In this document: positions 1 through 9,313 of the stretch, piece after piece
Layout of the letters: every line of letters begins with the position of its first letter
Position numbering within the stretch: position 1 is the stretch's first letter
Origin: Marinifilum sp. D714
GTDB taxonomy: Bacteria > Bacteroidota > Bacteroidia > Bacteroidales > Marinifilaceae
Assembly (NCBI RefSeq): GCF_030851345.1
Contig: NZ_JALPNU010000010.1
Location: 1 to 64,000 of the forward strand
Direction: 5' to 3'
DNA length: 64,000 nt
Notes under the pieces: generated by a model
What the model saw: only the letters and a program-made list of their open reading frames with translations
The model's database searches: none
What the model was told of the DNA's origin: nothing
Position numbers and translations under genes: made by a program

Positions 1-27
1 AATCGCCATCCCAATCAAAAGCGGCTG

Positions 28-35
28 CAAAGATA
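28..35 (-). promoter_or_regulatory. Candidate -7 box TATCTTTG reading off the left edge
   Basis: The minus strand reads TATCTTTG followed by GCAGCCGC, fitting the Bacteroidota primary sigma factor -7 element. The transcript would leave the window after about 30 bases, so the gene it serves is unknown. Confidence 0.4.
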
Positions 36-302
36 AATAAATTACTTTCACAATTCCTAATGCTTTCAAAAAAAAACTTTTAAAAATTTCAAAATTGGAT
101 GTTTAGTAGGTGTAAATAATCAATTAAAAAAAAAGATTCCTACGACCACCCTACCGCTGCCTATAAAATACTACTAAACAACCATTTTATAAATCCACTC
201 TCCGTTGAAAGTGGATGCAAATATAATAGACGAAAGTCCAAACTTCCAAACATTTTCAAAAGAAAATACAACGAAAAATTACAAAGTCCTGATTTACAAT
301 TA

Positions 303-333
303 CAAAAAAAAATCGCAATGAGATTGCGATTTT
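303..333 (-). terminator. Intrinsic terminator of the K+ channel gene
   Basis: A 9-bp stem (aatcgcaat / attgcgatt) with a 3-base loop is followed on the minus strand by a T run. It lies just downstream of the stop codon at 361. Confidence 0.8.
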
Positions 334-360
334 AAAATAGATTTATTCTAAGTGTAATTT

Positions 361-1395
361 CTAAATTCCATTCAATAAAAGTTCCTTCAAACTACTTACC
401 TGTTCTTTATTCCCAAGAACAAACAAATGATAGCTTTTCTCTAGCATCAATTCGGGAGAAGGATTGTAAATGTATACACCCTCTCCATCTTTTAAACCAA
501 TGATATTAGCACCTGATCTATTTCGTACATTTAATTCTTTTATTGATTTTCCAGCAAAACATCCAGACAACCCCTGACAACTTACCTCTTCCAGTTTTAC
601 GCCTTTTGTAGATTGTAATAGAATATTATCCAAAAATTCAACCACATCGGGTTGAGCAACCAACTTTGCCATTTGCTGACCTCCCAAACGATCAGGCATT
701 ATTACATTATCAGCTCCAGCTCTTTTCAGTTTACTATCGGATTGACTATTGGACGAGCGAGAAATAATCTTTAAACCAGGATTCATTTCACGAGCAGTTA
801 AAACTACATAAACATTTTCCGCATCGTTGGGAATTGCGGTAATCAATGCTTTAGCTTCAGATATATTAGCCATATCAAGCACTTCTTCCATGGTAGCATC
901 ACCCTGAATAAAAAGAAGATCAGAAAAAGCTCGGACTCTCTCAATCGCAGACTCATTTGAATCTACAACAACAACATCCTCACCATGCTCAATCAACTCC
1001 AAGCTTGCTTGCTTACCATTTCGGCCAAAACCACAAACAATTACATGACCATTTAATTTTTCAATTTTCCTCACAATCCTATAATCTTTTAAATTTCTAC
1101 GAAATACGCCATCTAAAATAAACCTGGTTATTGCAGACGCCAAATAACCAAAAATCCCAAAGCTTATAAATATCAAAAATACGGTAAATATTTTTCCTAC
1201 ATCTGATAATGGATGAACCTCCTGAAAACCAACAGTAGAAATGGTTATTACCGTCATATACAAAGCATCAACAATACTGTAAGCTTCATTGATATACATA
1301 TAACCAGCCGTACCAACCAAAACTGTTAGCACTAAAAAAAACATGGCAATACTTAAAGTTCGGATATTTTCTTCCCAAATTTTTTGTCTATTCAT
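361..1395 (-). CDS. Two-TM potassium channel with RCK (TrkA-N/TrkA-C) domains
   Basis: Inner-membrane K+ channel of the MthK/Kch-like type. Two membrane segments (about residues 13-33 and 64-87) flank a pore loop containing TISTVGF. A Rossmann RCK domain follows from about 115 (HVIVCGFGRNG, the nucleotide-binding glycine motif, with the acidic VVVVDSNE strand), then a TrkA-C domain from about 260. In full the filter reads TVGFQEV rather than the usual TVGYGD, so the third filter glycine is replaced by Gln; selectivity may differ from a canonical K+ channel. The length of 344 aa is normal for the family. The gene stands alone, with its own terminator. The ion conducted cannot be proven from sequence. 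Confidence 0.85.
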   Translation of the reverse strand: MNRQKIWEENIRTLSIAMFFLVLTVLVGTAGYMYINEAYSIVDALYMTVITISTVGFQEVHPLSDVGKIFTVFLIFISFGIFGYLASAITRFILDGVFRRNLKDYRIVRKIEKLNGHVIVCGFGRNGKQASLELIEHGEDVVVVDSNESAIERVRAFSDLLFIQGDATMEEVLDMANISEAKALITAIPNDAENVYVVLTAREMNPGLKIISRSSNSQSDSKLKRAGADNVIMPDRLGGQQMAKLVAQPDVVEFLDNILLQSTKGVKLEEVSCQGLSGCFAGKSIKELNVRNRSGANIIGLKDGEGVYIYNPSPELMLEKSYHLFVLGNKEQVSSLKELLLNGI

Positions 1396-1458
1396 AGGAG
1401 CAAATCAATAATAATCTAAGATAATCAATATCCTTAAATACAATATAGCTGTAGAAAC

Positions 1459-2748
1459 TTATTTGGCATACGCCTGATAATTTCTCAATCGAATAATTCG
1501 ATTGCCAAATTCGCATTGAAGACATCTGTATTCATCACAATAATTCACCTTTAACTGCAATAAAGCTTGAGAATACCAAGCCGATTTCACTTCCACTCCG
1601 CATTCTTTCCATTTATCAATTATAGAATTCTTTTCTTCAGGAGCCTCTTCCAAAAGTTTTAAAGCTTTTTCTTTCATCACCTCATCTTCGTTAATTTCAC
1701 CATAACAAAACAAGATGGGAACAACCGAATTTATAACAATCGAATTGACTGTCATCTTTCCAAGCTGTTTACTTTTGAATTTTGACTCAACACCAAATTG
1801 ATAATGAGTCCTCCAATAATCAGAAATCTGAATTTCGAACAATTGCTGAATATCTTTAAAAGATGTACAGTCCAAAATTTTTGAAAACAGAGAAGAAGAC
1901 TTATGAATAAGAGCTGCCAACTGAGCAATTCGAATCGTTGGAAAATTACCTGGCCTTAACCTCAACCATTTCCATCGATGTAAAGGCAAAGGTTTTAATT
2001 CATATTTATTTGCGAGAAACAAGTATTCTTGCTGTAGGTTTTTATAATAAGCGTCATCAATAGAATCATTCAGCATTCCAGCCTGACCAAACAATAAGGC
2101 TTCCAGTTGCAAAAGCGAGTTCTTTTGACGAGCCAAAATCTTTAAAGGTAAAGCCTGCGCCAATTGCTGAAAGGGATCAGCATTGATCTTCATCCCAAAA
2201 TATCTGGCAATAATCTGATAAAATGTTTCTTCCCATGAATTCTTATTTAGTTTCAACATTTTCTTTACATCAGTAGATTTTCTCTTCAAGCGTTCCAATA
2301 TCATTCGATCCAACCAATTTCGCACAAAGAATTTTTCAACCAAACTGATTTCATCATAACAAGCAATCCACTGAGTGGAATGCATAAGCTGATTGTAATT
2401 TTGGAGCAAACCCGAATCGAATTTCAAAATTAAGCAAGGTAATTTTCTGGTTTCACCTATAAATACATCGGCATCATCTTCATAAACTACATGCAAAATC
2501 ACATTATTATAGGCTGAATCTTGTTGATGTTTGTGCTGATACCAGAATGATGATTTGATATGAACCTCTATATTTCCAGCCCACATCACACCATTAATCT
2601 TAACCCGCGCATCAAAAAAATCCGGACCAGCATCTTTATTTTGCTTCCCAACATTTATAACTTCTATTTTATCTCCCCCAGTAGAGAATAGATTTTGATC
2701 ATCAAAAAGCTTGTACTTCCAGATAAATTGCAGAAATTCCTCATTCAT
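1459..2748 (-). CDS. DUF2851 family protein
   Basis: Full-length (429 aa) member of DUF2851, a family conserved in Bacteroidota whose function is unknown to me. The N-terminal part (GPDFFDARVKING, then GNIEVHIKSSFWYQHKH) is the most recognisable block. It resembles a nuclease-like core with D, E-V-H and K residues, but I treat that as inference only. The C-terminus holds four cysteines (CDEYRCLQC plus an upstream CGVEVK), possibly a metal site. No signal peptide is seen, so it is probably cytoplasmic. It lies downstream of pyrF on the same strand, but a strong terminator separates them. Confidence 0.75.
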   Translation of the reverse strand: MNEEFLQFIWKYKLFDDQNLFSTGGDKIEVINVGKQNKDAGPDFFDARVKINGVMWAGNIEVHIKSSFWYQHKHQQDSAYNNVILHVVYEDDADVFIGETRKLPCLILKFDSGLLQNYNQLMHSTQWIACYDEISLVEKFFVRNWLDRMILERLKRKSTDVKKMLKLNKNSWEETFYQIIARYFGMKINADPFQQLAQALPLKILARQKNSLLQLEALLFGQAGMLNDSIDDAYYKNLQQEYLFLANKYELKPLPLHRWKWLRLRPGNFPTIRIAQLAALIHKSSSLFSKILDCTSFKDIQQLFEIQISDYWRTHYQFGVESKFKSKQLGKMTVNSIVINSVVPILFCYGEINEDEVMKEKALKLLEEAPEEKNSIIDKWKECGVEVKSAWYSQALLQLKVNYCDEYRCLQCEFGNRIIRLRNYQAYAK

Positions 2749-2806
2749 ACCATAATATTTTTACAGTAGATATTCGAAATTTAACAATTCGCTCAGTAAA
2801 AGACAA

Positions 2807-2837
2807 TAAAAAAGCGACGTTTAACAAAACGTCGCTT
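2807..2837 (-). terminator. Intrinsic terminator of pyrF
   Basis: The stem aagcgacgt / acgtcgctt is followed on the minus strand by TTTTTTATT. It lies between the pyrF stop and the DUF2851 start. Confidence 0.85.
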
Positions 2838-2859
2838 CAATATTTTAAAGGCGTACTTA

Positions 2860-3687
2860 CTACAATACCGATTTTTCCTTTAATAATTCTTCCATTTCCA
2901 ATTGTAACTCTTTGGCTTTTTCACCAGCTACTGTTGCAAAATTCTTAGAAGTATCCGCAAAAATAATTCCTCTTGAAGAGTTCACAAGCAATCCACATGA
3001 TTGGTTCATACCATATTTTGCAACCTCCTGAAGACTTCCTCCTTGAGCACCAACACCTGGAACCAATAAGAAATGATCAGGAGCAATCTTTCGAATACCT
3101 CCTAACATTTCAGCTTTTGTGGCTCCAACTACATACATCATGTTTTCTTTGGTTCCCCAATCTTGAGATTTTTCCAGAACTTTCTCGAACAACTTCTGTT
3201 CTCCTTCTTGGAAAAACTGAAGATCGAAAGCTCCTTTGTTCGAAGTTAAAGCCAAAAGAATAACCCATTTGTTTTCATACTCCAAAAATGGAGTTACAGA
3301 ATCCTCACCCATGTATGGTGCAACTGTAATTGAATCGAATTGCATATTTTCTAAAAATGCACTTGCATACATTTTAGATGTATTTCCAATATCCCCTCTT
3401 TTTGCATCAGCAATCAAGAAAATCTCTGGATAATTTTCCTTGATATAGTTTACAGTTTTTTCAAGACTATTCCATCCTTGAGCTCCTCGGCACTCATAAA
3501 AAGCAATGTTTGGCTTGTAAGCAACGGTAAATTCCGCAGTTGCGTCAACAATTTCCTTGTTAAATTCAAATACCGGATCCTGAGAATCTAATAGGTGAGA
3601 TGGAATTTTTTTGATATCGCTATCTAAACCTACGCAAAGGAAACTTTTCTTCTTTTTGATTTGCTCAAATAATGCCTGATAATTCAT
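2860..3687 (-). CDS. pyrF: Orotidine 5'-phosphate decarboxylase (type 2)
   Basis: Catalyses the last step of UMP synthesis, OMP to UMP plus CO2, in the cytoplasm. The catalytic signature [14 protein letters not shown] (Lys and Asp of the DxKxxD array) is present. The N-terminal FLCVGLDSD and the C-terminal [10 protein letters not shown] phosphate-binding loop complete the TIM-barrel landmarks. The 275 aa length is typical of the longer type 2 group. The start is the only ATG before the conserved region. It is flanked on both sides by terminators (its own and that of prfA), so it is transcribed as a single gene. Confidence 0.95.
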   Translation of the reverse strand: MNYQALFEQIKKKKSFLCVGLDSDIKKIPSHLLDSQDPVFEFNKEIVDATAEFTVAYKPNIAFYECRGAQGWNSLEKTVNYIKENYPEIFLIADAKRGDIGNTSKMYASAFLENMQFDSITVAPYMGEDSVTPFLEYENKWVILLALTSNKGAFDLQFFQEGEQKLFEKVLEKSQDWGTKENMMYVVGATKAEMLGGIRKIAPDHFLLVPGVGAQGGSLQEVAKYGMNQSCGLLVNSSRGIIFADTSKNFATVAGEKAKELQLEMEELLKEKSVL

Positions 3688-3723
3688 ATTGAATAAAATT
3701 GGTTGTTTAGTAATATTTTAACA

Positions 3724-3751
3724 CAAAAAAGGCAGTGGAAAAACCACTGCC
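3724..3751 (-). terminator. Intrinsic terminator of prfA
   Basis: The stem ggcagtgg / ccactgcc with a 5-base A loop is followed on the minus strand by TTTTTTGTG, directly after the prfA stop. Confidence 0.85.
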
Positions 3752-3758
3752 AATATCT

Positions 3759-4844
3759 TTATAAACCACTTTCTTTAAGTCGTTCTGCGTTTTCTTCAAT
3801 TTGAAGTTTGTCGATAATTTCCTGAACATCGCCGTCCATAACTGCCGACAAGTTGTATAACGTTAAGTTGATACGATGATCAGTAACACGCCCTTGCGGG
3901 TAATTGTACGTTCTAATTTTAGCTGAACGGTCACCAGTTGAAACCATAGTTTTACGTTTCGATGAAATTTCATCCAAGTATTTTTGATGCTCCATTGCAT
4001 AAATACGTGAACGAAGTTCTACCATCGCCTTTGCCAAGTTCTTCAACTGCGATTTCTGATCCTGACAAGTTACTACAATATTTGTAGGGATGTGAGTCAA
4101 TCGAATTGCCGAATAGGTTGTATTTACCGACTGTCCACCTGGACCAGAAGAACAGTAAGTATCTTTACGGATATCGCTTTCTTTGATATCAACATCAAAT
4201 TCTTCAGCCTCTGGCAATACTGCTACTGATGCAGCACTGGTATGAACACGCCCCTGCGTTTCGGTTTGAGGCACACGCTGCACACGGTGAACTCCAGACT
4301 CATACTTAAGTACTCCATAAACACCTTCACCATTTACATTCATTACAATTTCCTTGTAACCACCTGATGTACCTTCACTAAAGCTTGAAATAGAAACTTT
4401 CCATCCTCTAGCTTCACAATACTTGGTATACATTCTTGCCAAATCACCAGCAAAAATACTTGCCTCATCACCACCAGTTCCAGCTCTAATTTCAAGAATT
4501 GCATTTTTAGAATCCTCAGGATCTGCAGGAACCAATAACAATTTAATGTTTTGTTCCATATCCGGAAGCTTAACTTCTAGATCTTCCAATTCCATTTTTG
4601 CCATTTCTCTCAACTCTTCGTCAGACTCATTTGCAATGATATCTTTCGACTCAGCAATTGTATCAACAGCATTTTTATATTCTTTAGCAGCTTCAGTAAC
4701 TGCTTCCAATTCCTTATATTCTTTGCTCAGTTTTACAAAGCGCTTCATGTCTCCCATCACTTCAGGGTCGGTAATCAATTGACCAACCTCTTTAAATCTG
4801 ATGAAGACACCTTCTAATTTATCTAGGATCAAATTATTGCTCAT
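3759..4844 (-). CDS. prfA: Peptide chain release factor 1
   Basis: Releases finished proteins from the ribosome at UAA and UAG codons. The GGQ loop is present ([12 protein letters not shown]), whose Gln triggers peptidyl-tRNA hydrolysis. The RF1 recognition region reads [10 protein letters not shown], so the PxT tripeptide is PQT. An earlier ATG exists at 4868, but the protein aligns with the family from [10 protein letters not shown], so I place the start at 4844 (361 aa, normal length). The gene has a terminator immediately after it and stands alone. Confidence 0.93.
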   Translation of the reverse strand: MSNNLILDKLEGVFIRFKEVGQLITDPEVMGDMKRFVKLSKEYKELEAVTEAAKEYKNAVDTIAESKDIIANESDEELREMAKMELEDLEVKLPDMEQNIKLLLVPADPEDSKNAILEIRAGTGGDEASIFAGDLARMYTKYCEARGWKVSISSFSEGTSGGYKEIVMNVNGEGVYGVLKYESGVHRVQRVPQTETQGRVHTSAASVAVLPEAEEFDVDIKESDIRKDTYCSSGPGGQSVNTTYSAIRLTHIPTNIVVTCQDQKSQLKNLAKAMVELRSRIYAMEHQKYLDEISSKRKTMVSTGDRSAKIRTYNYPQGRVTDHRINLTLYNLSAVMDGDVQEIIDKLQIEENAERLKESGL

Positions 4845-5248
4845 GCTACAATATTCTAAATTTTGCACAAAATTAGAAAAATAAAACGACTTTAAGACTG
4901 AAGTATGAAATTATAGTTCATCAGTTGTTTAATTTAGATGAAAGTAGAGAGAAAAACTGCAAACAAAAAGCTTACCAAAATCGCTCCTTTTTAAACAAAC
5001 TACGTTAAATTATCATGATTTTAAATTGAAAAAAAATCACTCTTCCTATTTACTTTTTAATCGCCAAAAACTATTTTTATTTTATAGAGAAGAAGCGCGA
5101 ATTCAATAAAACTGTTTACAAAACCAAATACCCTTTAACCAAAATGGTTTTATTGGATTTTATATTTGCAAATAGAGCAAATTGCAACTTCTAATTTTAC
5201 CTGTAATAACAAAATTTTGAATTTGATTAGTTATCATCGCCTAATCCA
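4845..5248. other. Divergent intergenic region upstream of prfA
   Basis: No coding region. It separates the prfA start (minus) from a small plus-strand gene. Apart from the plus-strand promoter box at 5161-5168 I see only AT-rich sequence with no hairpin or repeat of note. Confidence 0.6.
5161..5168 (+). promoter_or_regulatory. Candidate -7 box TATATTTG
   Basis: Exact match to TAnnTTTG, about 80 bases before the small gene at 5249. A clear -33 element is not obvious. Confidence 0.5.
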
Positions 5249-5581
5249 ATGCTTATGGTTAAAGTTAGAATACCCCGGAACGAAGATCAATTATTGGGAT
5301 TGTTAGGAAAAATCAACAAAAGACACGAATGTAATAAGAAAAAAAGTCTTTTGAACGGAGCTGTCGACATGGATCGCCTAGTTGAAAAATCTAAAAAAAT
5401 CAGAAATTTTAAAGATCTCGAGTCAGAACCAAGTGCTAAAAAACAATCCGTTGATCGCTCAAAGAGCAATGATTTAAAATTTATCTCAAGTGAAATTCGC
5501 AGCATTAGAAATTTGCTGCTTGCTGTTTATCCTGACGAGCCCAAAGTAATTAAAGAATGGGGCTTCGAAATAAATGAATAA
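5249..5581 (+). CDS. Small basic hypothetical protein
   Basis: I do not recognise this 110-aa protein. It is rich in Lys, Arg, Ser and Asp, with no signal peptide, membrane segment or cysteine cluster (one Cys only). The middle (residues about 40-80) looks low in hydrophobicity and probably disordered or helical. The C-terminal block (SSEIRSIRNLLLAVYPDEPK) looks like an amphipathic helix. It is supported as a gene by a promoter box upstream and a strong terminator right after its stop. The start could also be the second ATG at 5255. Function unknown. Confidence 0.6.
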   Translation: MLMVKVRIPRNEDQLLGLLGKINKRHECNKKKSLLNGAVDMDRLVEKSKKIRNFKDLESEPSAKKQSVDRSKSNDLKFISSEIRSIRNLLLAVYPDEPKVIKEWGFEINE

Positions 5582-5617
5582 AAAAATGCCACTCAAAATC
5601 TGAGTGGCATTTTTTTA
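5582..5617. terminator. Bidirectional intrinsic terminator
   Basis: The 10-bp stem atgccactca / tgagtggcat is flanked by an A run on the left and a T run on the right. It serves the small plus-strand gene and, on the other strand, purM. Confidence 0.85.
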
Positions 5618-5634
5618 TATTATATGATTTACAA

Positions 5635-6804
5635 TTAGTAAACGAATTCTCCAAACTCGCTCTTAATCGTTAATTTCTTTCCTTCGTAGGTTTCACATTT
5701 ACCAACAATTTGAGCATCTACATTAAACTCTTTTGAGATAGCGATGATATCTTCAGCAATTTCCTGTGGAACATACAATTCATATCGATGTCCCATATTA
5801 AATACTTTGTACATTTCGTCCCAGGCAGTTCCACTTTGCTCATGAATTAGCTTGAATAATGGTGGTACATCGAACATGTTGTCTTTTACCACATGTAAAT
5901 TGTCTACAAAATTCATCACCTTGGTTTGGGCTCCACCTGAACAGTGAATCATTCCATGAATTTTAGAACGATATTTATCTAAGATTTTTTTGATAATTGG
6001 AGCGTAGGTTCTGGTTGCTGACAACACCAATTTTCCTGCATCAATATCTACACCTTCAACTGAATCGGTTAATTTGCAATTCCCCGAATAAACCAAATCT
6101 TCAGGAACAGCATTATCGAAACTTTCAGGATATTTTTCGGCCAAATATTTTGAGAAAACATCGTGGCGAGCAGAAGTTAATCCATTTGAACCCATACCGC
6201 CATTGTACTCCGATTCGTAAGTTGCCTTACCCGATGATGAAAGACCAACAATTACATCGCCAGCCTGAATTTTCTCATTGGTGATTACATCTTCACGTTT
6301 CATACGGCAAGTAACGGTAGAATCAACAATAATGGTTCTTACCAAATCTCCAACATCTGCAGTTTCACCACCAGTTGAGTGAATATTTACACCAAGCTTA
6401 GCATACTCGGCAAGCAACTCTTCAGTTCCATTGATAATTGCAGAAATTACTTCTCCTGGAATCAAATTCTTGTTTCTTCCAATTGTAGACGACAAAAGAA
6501 TATTATCAACCGCACCTACACAAAGCAAATCATCAATATTCATAATTAAAGCATCCTGAGCAATACCTTTCCAAACGGAAATATCACCAGTCTCCTTCCA
6601 ATACATGTATGCCAATGATGATTTTGTTCCAGCTCCATCGGCATGCATAATATTGCAATATTCATCATTGCCAGTTAAATAATCGGGAACCACCTTACAA
6701 AAGGCATTCGGGAATAGACCCTTATCAAGGTCTTTAATTGCACTGTGTACATCTTCCTTCGAAGCAGAAACTCCTCTAAGATTGTATCTTTCGTCTTTTC
6801 TCAT
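5635..6804 (-). CDS. purM: Phosphoribosylformylglycinamidine cyclo-ligase (AIR synthetase)
   Basis: Fifth step of purine synthesis: FGAM plus ATP gives AIR. The N-terminal half has the ATP-binding PurM landmarks (HADGAGTKSSLAYMYW, then DALIMNIDDLLCVGA) and the glycine-rich STGGETADVGDLVRTI. The C-terminal half contains HCSGGAQTK and FNMGHRYELYV, the motif usually written FNMGxG. At 389 aa it matches the longer Bacteroidota form. It is a single gene between its terminator and the PorE-like lipoprotein gene to the right, which ends 28 bases upstream. Confidence 0.92.
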   Translation of the reverse strand: MRKDERYNLRGVSASKEDVHSAIKDLDKGLFPNAFCKVVPDYLTGNDEYCNIMHADGAGTKSSLAYMYWKETGDISVWKGIAQDALIMNIDDLLCVGAVDNILLSSTIGRNKNLIPGEVISAIINGTEELLAEYAKLGVNIHSTGGETADVGDLVRTIIVDSTVTCRMKREDVITNEKIQAGDVIVGLSSSGKATYESEYNGGMGSNGLTSARHDVFSKYLAEKYPESFDNAVPEDLVYSGNCKLTDSVEGVDIDAGKLVLSATRTYAPIIKKILDKYRSKIHGMIHCSGGAQTKVMNFVDNLHVVKDNMFDVPPLFKLIHEQSGTAWDEMYKVFNMGHRYELYVPQEIAEDIIAISKEFNVDAQIVGKCETYEGKKLTIKSEFGEFVY

Positions 6805-6832
6805 GGTTGTTTAGATAAAGTATAAAAGGAAA

Positions 6833-9190
6833 TTACTCCTTCAATTTTTTAGCTTCGGCAAAGGTAATCTTTTTCCCTTTATAGTATGCGATTACGAATG
6901 CTTTAATTCCTTTCTTATTGATCTTTTGTGATTCAAGTTTGGCTTCTTTATAGCTATCGTAAATTCCTGTGGTATATCGAACGGCCGATTGATTAACCGG
7001 AGCTTTGAAAACCACTTTAAAATTTTGAATTACTCCCGGAACCGTATTTTTACCAAAAGCACCAATCTGAATGGTATAAAAGACTCCTTGTACTTTATTC
7101 AAATCTTTAATTAAAGTATTTCCGATCTGATTAGGATCGCTTCCCGGCTTTACTTTGGAATTAGGTCCAGGCACATAATCGGTTGACAGAACTTTAAACT
7201 CAGTTCGCCTATTCAACTGGTTGGCAATTTCTTTTTGCTTAGAAGTAAACTGCCAAATATTTTTCTCGGTAAGAACAGTTTCTTCCGATAAGAAATCATA
7301 TTCATCGGCAATTTCTTTACTCACAACTCTAGGTTGCGATTCTCCATATCCGTGTGCAACCAAACGATCCCAATAAATTCCATTTTCAATTAAATAATCA
7401 ACAACCGACTGTGCTCGTTTCTGAGAAAGGTCTTTATTGGTTGATTCACTCCCAACAAAATCGGTATGCGAACCCAATTCAATGGTAATTTTTGGATTAT
7501 CATTTAGCGTTTCAACCAAACCATCAAGAGCTTCTTTCGATTCTTCGCGAAGGCTCCACTTTCCAAAATCGTAAAAAATATTCGGCAACTCAATTGGTTT
7601 TTCTATTGCCTTCAATCCTATTATCGATTTAAAGTTTCGGCTAACTTGAATTCCCATTGTGCTTACCTGCTCTTTTCCATTCAAGTAACCTTCTTTTGAA
7701 ACCATAGCGATGTATTCCAAGTCAGGTTTCAATTCAAATCGAAAGTTTCCTTTGTCATCTGATTTCACATCCAACTGTTCTCCATCAGATGATACCAAAT
7801 TGATACTAGCTCTTTCTACAGGGGTTTTAGATTCCGAATCCACAACTTGTCCTAAAAATGTAAATTGTAAAGGCACATAATCAAATCGATAGATATCATC
7901 ATTTCCCTTTTTTCGCGAAGATGAGAACATTCCTTTTTCTTTATTCGGCTGAAAATGAATTGCAAAATCATCGGCTGTTGAATTGATTGGATATTTCATA
8001 TTTTCAATTTCCCACAAGCCAGACTCACCTCTTTGTGCCATATAAATATCCAATCCTCCTATTCCTCCATCACGATCTGATGCAAAATAAAGCTTACCAT
8101 TATCACGGATATGCGGAAACAGTTCATCTTTTTCAGAATTGATTGGCTTGCCTAAGTTTTGTGGCTCCGTCCAGCCGCTTCCGCTTTTTTTGCTCATCCA
8201 AATGTCATTTCCTCCATAGCCACCTGGCATATCCGAAACGAAATATAAAATCGTACCATCGGCAGAAATTGACGGATGCGCAACAGACAAAGAATCAGGA
8301 ACCAATTCCTGAAGAGCTACTCTGCCCCATTCTCCATTCTGCCTTTGTACAGCAAAAATTTTTGTTCCTTGATTGTCCTTATTTATTTTTCGCGAAGAAG
8401 TAAAGTAAAAAATATCTCCACTTGAATTAAAACAAGCGGCACCTTCGTTCCATTCAGAATTAATAGTATCCCCAACTGTAGATGGCTTACTCCATTGATA
8501 AGTATCAGTGATTACTTTTCGAGTTTTGGCCTTTCTTCCTTTTTTCTTTCGTGATTTTCGAACCACTTCATTTGAATAGTGCGACTCTAATAAGTTTGTA
8601 AAGTACTTACCCGTAACACCATCTTTTTTGACCTTATCATTTAATTTTCGATTTGATGTAAAAAATATCACATTGGTATCTTGTCCCATATATATTGGAG
8701 CAAAATCGCTAGATGATGAATTAAAATCTTTCAGGATCTCTACCTTGTATCTTCCAGGAAATTCTTCCCAATAGGAAACTCTTTTCAGAATTTTGGCTGC
8801 ATCATCAGCCTGTTCAGCCTCTGGTTTTAAATCCAAATATTCCCAGAAATTTTCTTCCGCTTCCTCAAGTTTATAGTTTTTAAGCTCAGCATAACCCAAT
8901 TTTTTCACAGCTTCCACAAAAGTATCCCTATTCATAATAGCCCTTCGATACCAAGATGCTGCTTTTCGCGGTCTATTGATCTCATCAAAACAATTTGCAT
9001 TCATAAATGCAATTTCAGCTTTTCGCTCCCTGTCTTTCTCTTTTTTATATGCCTTTTCATACATTTCCTGTGCATGAAAATACCTACCAGATTTCAGCAT
9101 TTTATTTCCACGATTAACGTAAGATTGAGATGAACAAGATATTAACAAGCCTATTATACAGAGTAATCCTGCGAAAGAAAGAGTTTTCAT
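6833..9190 (-). CDS. PorE-like lipoprotein: TPR, PD40 propeller, CRD and OmpA domains
   Basis: Outer-membrane, peptidoglycan-binding lipoprotein. I start it at 9190 rather than 9253 because only this start gives a lipoprotein signal (MKTLSFAGLLCIIGLLISC). Order of domains: TPR-like repeats (about 30-130); PD40/WD40-like beta-propeller blades with several repeated FTSNR/FTSSR, YFVSDMPGGYGGNDIW and YFASDRDGGIGGLDIY motifs; a carboxypeptidase regulatory-like domain (FLGQVVDSESKTPVERA); an OmpA_C domain (IELGSHTDFVGS, LSQKRAQSVVDYL); and a C-terminal segment resembling SPOR (YTIQIGAFGKN). This is the architecture of PorE of the type IX secretion system, but many OmpA paralogues share it, and no PorP/SprF gene lies beside it, so the role is inferred. 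Confidence 0.8.
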   Translation of the reverse strand: MKTLSFAGLLCIIGLLISCSSQSYVNRGNKMLKSGRYFHAQEMYEKAYKKEKDRERKAEIAFMNANCFDEINRPRKAASWYRRAIMNRDTFVEAVKKLGYAELKNYKLEEAEENFWEYLDLKPEAEQADDAAKILKRVSYWEEFPGRYKVEILKDFNSSSSDFAPIYMGQDTNVIFFTSNRKLNDKVKKDGVTGKYFTNLLESHYSNEVVRKSRKKKGRKAKTRKVITDTYQWSKPSTVGDTINSEWNEGAACFNSSGDIFYFTSSRKINKDNQGTKIFAVQRQNGEWGRVALQELVPDSLSVAHPSISADGTILYFVSDMPGGYGGNDIWMSKKSGSGWTEPQNLGKPINSEKDELFPHIRDNGKLYFASDRDGGIGGLDIYMAQRGESGLWEIENMKYPINSTADDFAIHFQPNKEKGMFSSSRKKGNDDIYRFDYVPLQFTFLGQVVDSESKTPVERASINLVSSDGEQLDVKSDDKGNFRFELKPDLEYIAMVSKEGYLNGKEQVSTMGIQVSRNFKSIIGLKAIEKPIELPNIFYDFGKWSLREESKEALDGLVETLNDNPKITIELGSHTDFVGSESTNKDLSQKRAQSVVDYLIENGIYWDRLVAHGYGESQPRVVSKEIADEYDFLSEETVLTEKNIWQFTSKQKEIANQLNRRTEFKVLSTDYVPGPNSKVKPGSDPNQIGNTLIKDLNKVQGVFYTIQIGAFGKNTVPGVIQNFKVVFKAPVNQSAVRYTTGIYDSYKEAKLESQKINKKGIKAFVIAYYKGKKITFAEAKKLKE

Positions 9191-9258
9191 TACGTGATAT
9201 GTTCGATTATAAAGTATAAAAATAAATATTTTATTCCATTGGCAGCCTATCAAAACAG

Positions 9259-9292
9259 AAAAGGATGCCCATTATATATGAACATCCTTTTT
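9259..9292 (-). terminator. Probable terminator of glnN
   Basis: The stem aaggatg / catcctt with a long loop lies just after the glutamine synthetase stop, with a short A/T context. It is weaker than the other terminators here. Confidence 0.5.
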
Positions 9293-9313
9293 CTAAAAAT
9301 ATTATAGATTGAA

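Larger units (their letters stand above)
1..360. other. Gene-free left edge with leftward promoter-like boxes
   Basis: No coding region is supported here. Two boxes matching the Bacteroidota -7 consensus TAnnTTTG lie on the minus strand: TATCTTTG at 28-35 and TATATTTG at 218-225. Both would drive a gene beyond the left edge. The first is followed by GCAGCCGC, which resembles the start of highly expressed stable-RNA or translation operons in this phylum, but the target is not visible. The right end carries the terminator of the K+ channel gene. Confidence 0.5.
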
